Positions 62,750 to 64,000 of a stretch of 64,000 bases of DNA are shown here, piece after piece (the first letter of the stretch is position 1; the number at the start of each line of letters is the position of its first letter). Location: NCBI GenBank assembly GCA_963699055.1, contig CAVOTA010000001.1:434001-498000 (forward strand), read 5' to 3'. Source of the DNA: Bog-756 sp963699055 (lineage in GTDB: Bacteria > Actinomycetota > Acidimicrobiia > Acidimicrobiales > RAAP-2). A program made the translations under genes and the position numbers. Under the pieces are notes generated by a model. The model was not told the DNA's origin. It ran no database searches and saw only the letters and a list, made by a program, of their open reading frames with translations.

Positions 62750-64000
62750 ATGAGCACGCCCGCCCGCTTCGCGCCGGACTCGTTCCGGGCCTTCCGGGCC
62801 ACGGGCAGGGGGTACGACGCCGCCACCCGGACGGTCACCCTGGGGTACGCCCTCGACGACCGGGTCGAGTTCACCGAGACACTCACCTTCGAGGGTCCCG
62901 TGGGCGGGCCCGCCGGGGCCACGACGGGCCCGCCGGTGCCGTCGGGGCCCGGGTTCGAGCGGGCCCTGCTCCACCTCCACGTGGCCGCGGGCACGAGCTA
63001 CTACAAGACGGCGGCGCCCGGTGAGGTACTGGTCGAGGGAGCGGCGCTGACCCCGGCCGAGACGGCGTTCCACCACCACCTCTACGACGACGGGCTGCGG
63101 GAGTTCGCCGTCACCAACGGGCTGCCCGTGCCCCGACCGGTGACGGTGGTGGCCGACGGCACCGGCGTCACCCCGGTCCCACCCCCGGCGGGGGTCCTGC
63201 GTCCGGGGCTGGTGGTGCCGATCGGCGGGGGCAAGGACTCCATGGTGCTGATCGAGGCGGTCCGCCACCTCGCCCCCCGGCTGTTCGCCGTCAATCCCCA
63301 TCCGTTGGTGGTGGAGCTGGCGGCCGAGGCCGGACTCGAGCTGCTCGTGGTCCGCCGTCGGCTCGACCCGGGACTTGCCGACCTGCACCAGGCCGGGGCG
63401 CTGAACGGACACGTGCCGATCACCGCCATCGTCTCGCTCATCGCCGCGGTGGGCGCGTTCGTCGACGGGTACGACACCGTCGCCATGGCCGTCGAGCGGT
63501 CGGCCAGTGAGGAGACCGTGCTCGTCGACGGCGTGGCCGTCAACCACCAGTACTCGAAGAGCCGAGACCTGGAGGTGCTGCTGGCCGACCTGCTCACCAC
63601 GACGGTGTCGCCCGACCTGACCTGGGGTTCGGCGCTGCGTCCCTACTCCGAACTCGCCATCTCCCGGACGTTCGCCGGCCTCACCCGGTACCACCGGACG
63701 TTCTGCAGCTGCAACACCGTCTTCCGGCAGGACGCCGTCGCCGGTGCACGGTGGTGCGGGAACTGCCCGAAATGCCGGTTCGTGGGCCTGATGCTCGCCC
63801 CCTTCCTGGGGCGGGACGAGCTGGCCGCCGTCATCGGGCGCGACCTGTTCGCCGATCCCGGCCAGGTGCCGGGGTTCGCGGCGTTGATGAGCGACGTCGA
63901 CAAGCCGTTCGAGTGCGTGGGGGAGCGGCGCGAGTCGGCGGCCGCCCTCCACCTGCTGGCGGGCCGGGAGGCGTGGCGCGACGCCCCGGTGGTGGCGGCG
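62750..64000 (+). CDS. murL: MurL-like UDP-MurNAc-L-Ala-L-Glu epimerase (partial, runs off window)
   Basis: The frame from ATG 62750 is open to the last base (417 codons seen) and belongs to the MurL family. MurL converts the L-Glu of UDP-MurNAc-L-Ala-L-Glu to D-Glu, after MurD2 adds L-Glu, replacing the glutamate racemase route. Family marks are SYYKTAAPG near 94-102, a PP-loop-like IGGGKDSMVLIEA (about 160-172), NHQYSKSRDLEVLL, and a Cys set FCSCNTVFRQ and WCGNCPKCRFVGL. The C-terminus lies beyond the window. Downstream murD2 is predicted but not visible. Codon usage matches the neighbours. Confidence 0.88.
   Translation, partial: MSTPARFAPDSFRAFRATGRGYDAATRTVTLGYALDDRVEFTETLTFEGPVGGPAGATTGPPVPSGPGFERALLHLHVAAGTSYYKTAAPGEVLVEGAALTPAETAFHHHLYDDGLREFAVTNGLPVPRPVTVVADGTGVTPVPPPAGVLRPGLVVPIGGGKDSMVLIEAVRHLAPRLFAVNPHPLVVELAAEAGLELLVVRRRLDPGLADLHQAGALNGHVPITAIVSLIAAVGAFVDGYDTVAMAVERSASEETVLVDGVAVNHQYSKSRDLEVLLADLLTTTVSPDLTWGSALRPYSELAISRTFAGLTRYHRTFCSCNTVFRQDAVAGARWCGNCPKCRFVGLMLAPFLGRDELAAVIGRDLFADPGQVPGFAALMSDVDKPFECVGERRESAAALHLLAGREAWRDAPVVAA

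Noticed and set aside
62432..63952. 506-codon minus-strand frame at the window end
   Set aside because: It is antisense to murL, whose product carries recognisable motifs across this region.

Overview
This is a very GC-rich stretch of actinobacterial chromosome. Codon third positions are almost all G or C, GTG starts are common, and the order rseP-ispG-proS, rimP-nusA-ylxR-infB-rbfA-truB-ribF is the actinobacterial one. A MurL-type epimerase, an ECF cobalamin-type transporter and many TANNNT boxes 6-9 bases before start codons point to a deep actinobacterial branch; Acidimicrobiia-like is my inference, not proven. No phage, insertion sequence, CRISPR array or replication origin was seen. There is one RNA gene, tRNA-Gly(GCC).

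Layout. 1-12.4 kb: isoprenoid and envelope-protease genes (rseP, ispG), proS, then the transcription/translation operon rimP-nusA-ylxR-infB-rbfA-truB, with ribF behind its own promoter. A promoter plus intrinsic terminator precedes rimP, ylxR appears to start at ATA, and a hairpin precedes infB. 12.4-20 kb: a secreted alpha/beta-hydrolase, a fatty acyl-CoA synthetase, orn, dut coupled to a mini-ORF, a wax ester synthase/DGAT and an acetyltransferase. 20-23 kb: the tRNA and a surface-protein locus with SipW-type signal regions; its large Ig-domain protein is split by a frameshift. 23-31.8 kb: lipid and small-molecule enzymes (acyl-CoA dehydrogenase, VOC protein), a histone-H1-like protein, ABM/EthD-like proteins, haloalkane dehalogenase overlapping an anSME-like radical SAM protein with a SEC-C tail, nitronate monooxygenase, a K+ channel and a frameshifted membrane protein with a canonical -1 slippery heptamer.

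31.9-38 kb: a xylose/xyloside operon (xylA, GH3 glycosidase, xylB, glycerate kinase). 38-43 kb: a cobalamin riboswitch followed by a membrane-anchored extracellular protein and a complete ECF transporter (T, fused A-A', S). I read this as B12 capture and uptake, and it is the most interesting system in the window. 43-55 kb: a second acyl-CoA synthetase, RNase Z, a DUF167 protein, a GNAT-AAA+ fusion, two NTF2/aldo-keto-reductase-type genes, a biotin-carrier/carboxyltransferase fusion, a DsbA-HDAC-USP operon, a TMEM175 channel and another aldo-keto reductase.

55-61.6 kb: a MacAB-like efflux cassette with two adaptor proteins, an ATPase, a permease and a lipoprotein. The adaptors and the lipoprotein all carry GGFGG-rich tails. 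61.6-64 kb: an NTF2-like protein, a SixA-like phosphatase and the 5' part of murL, which implies that D-glutamate for peptidoglycan is made by epimerising the UDP-MurNAc-dipeptide.
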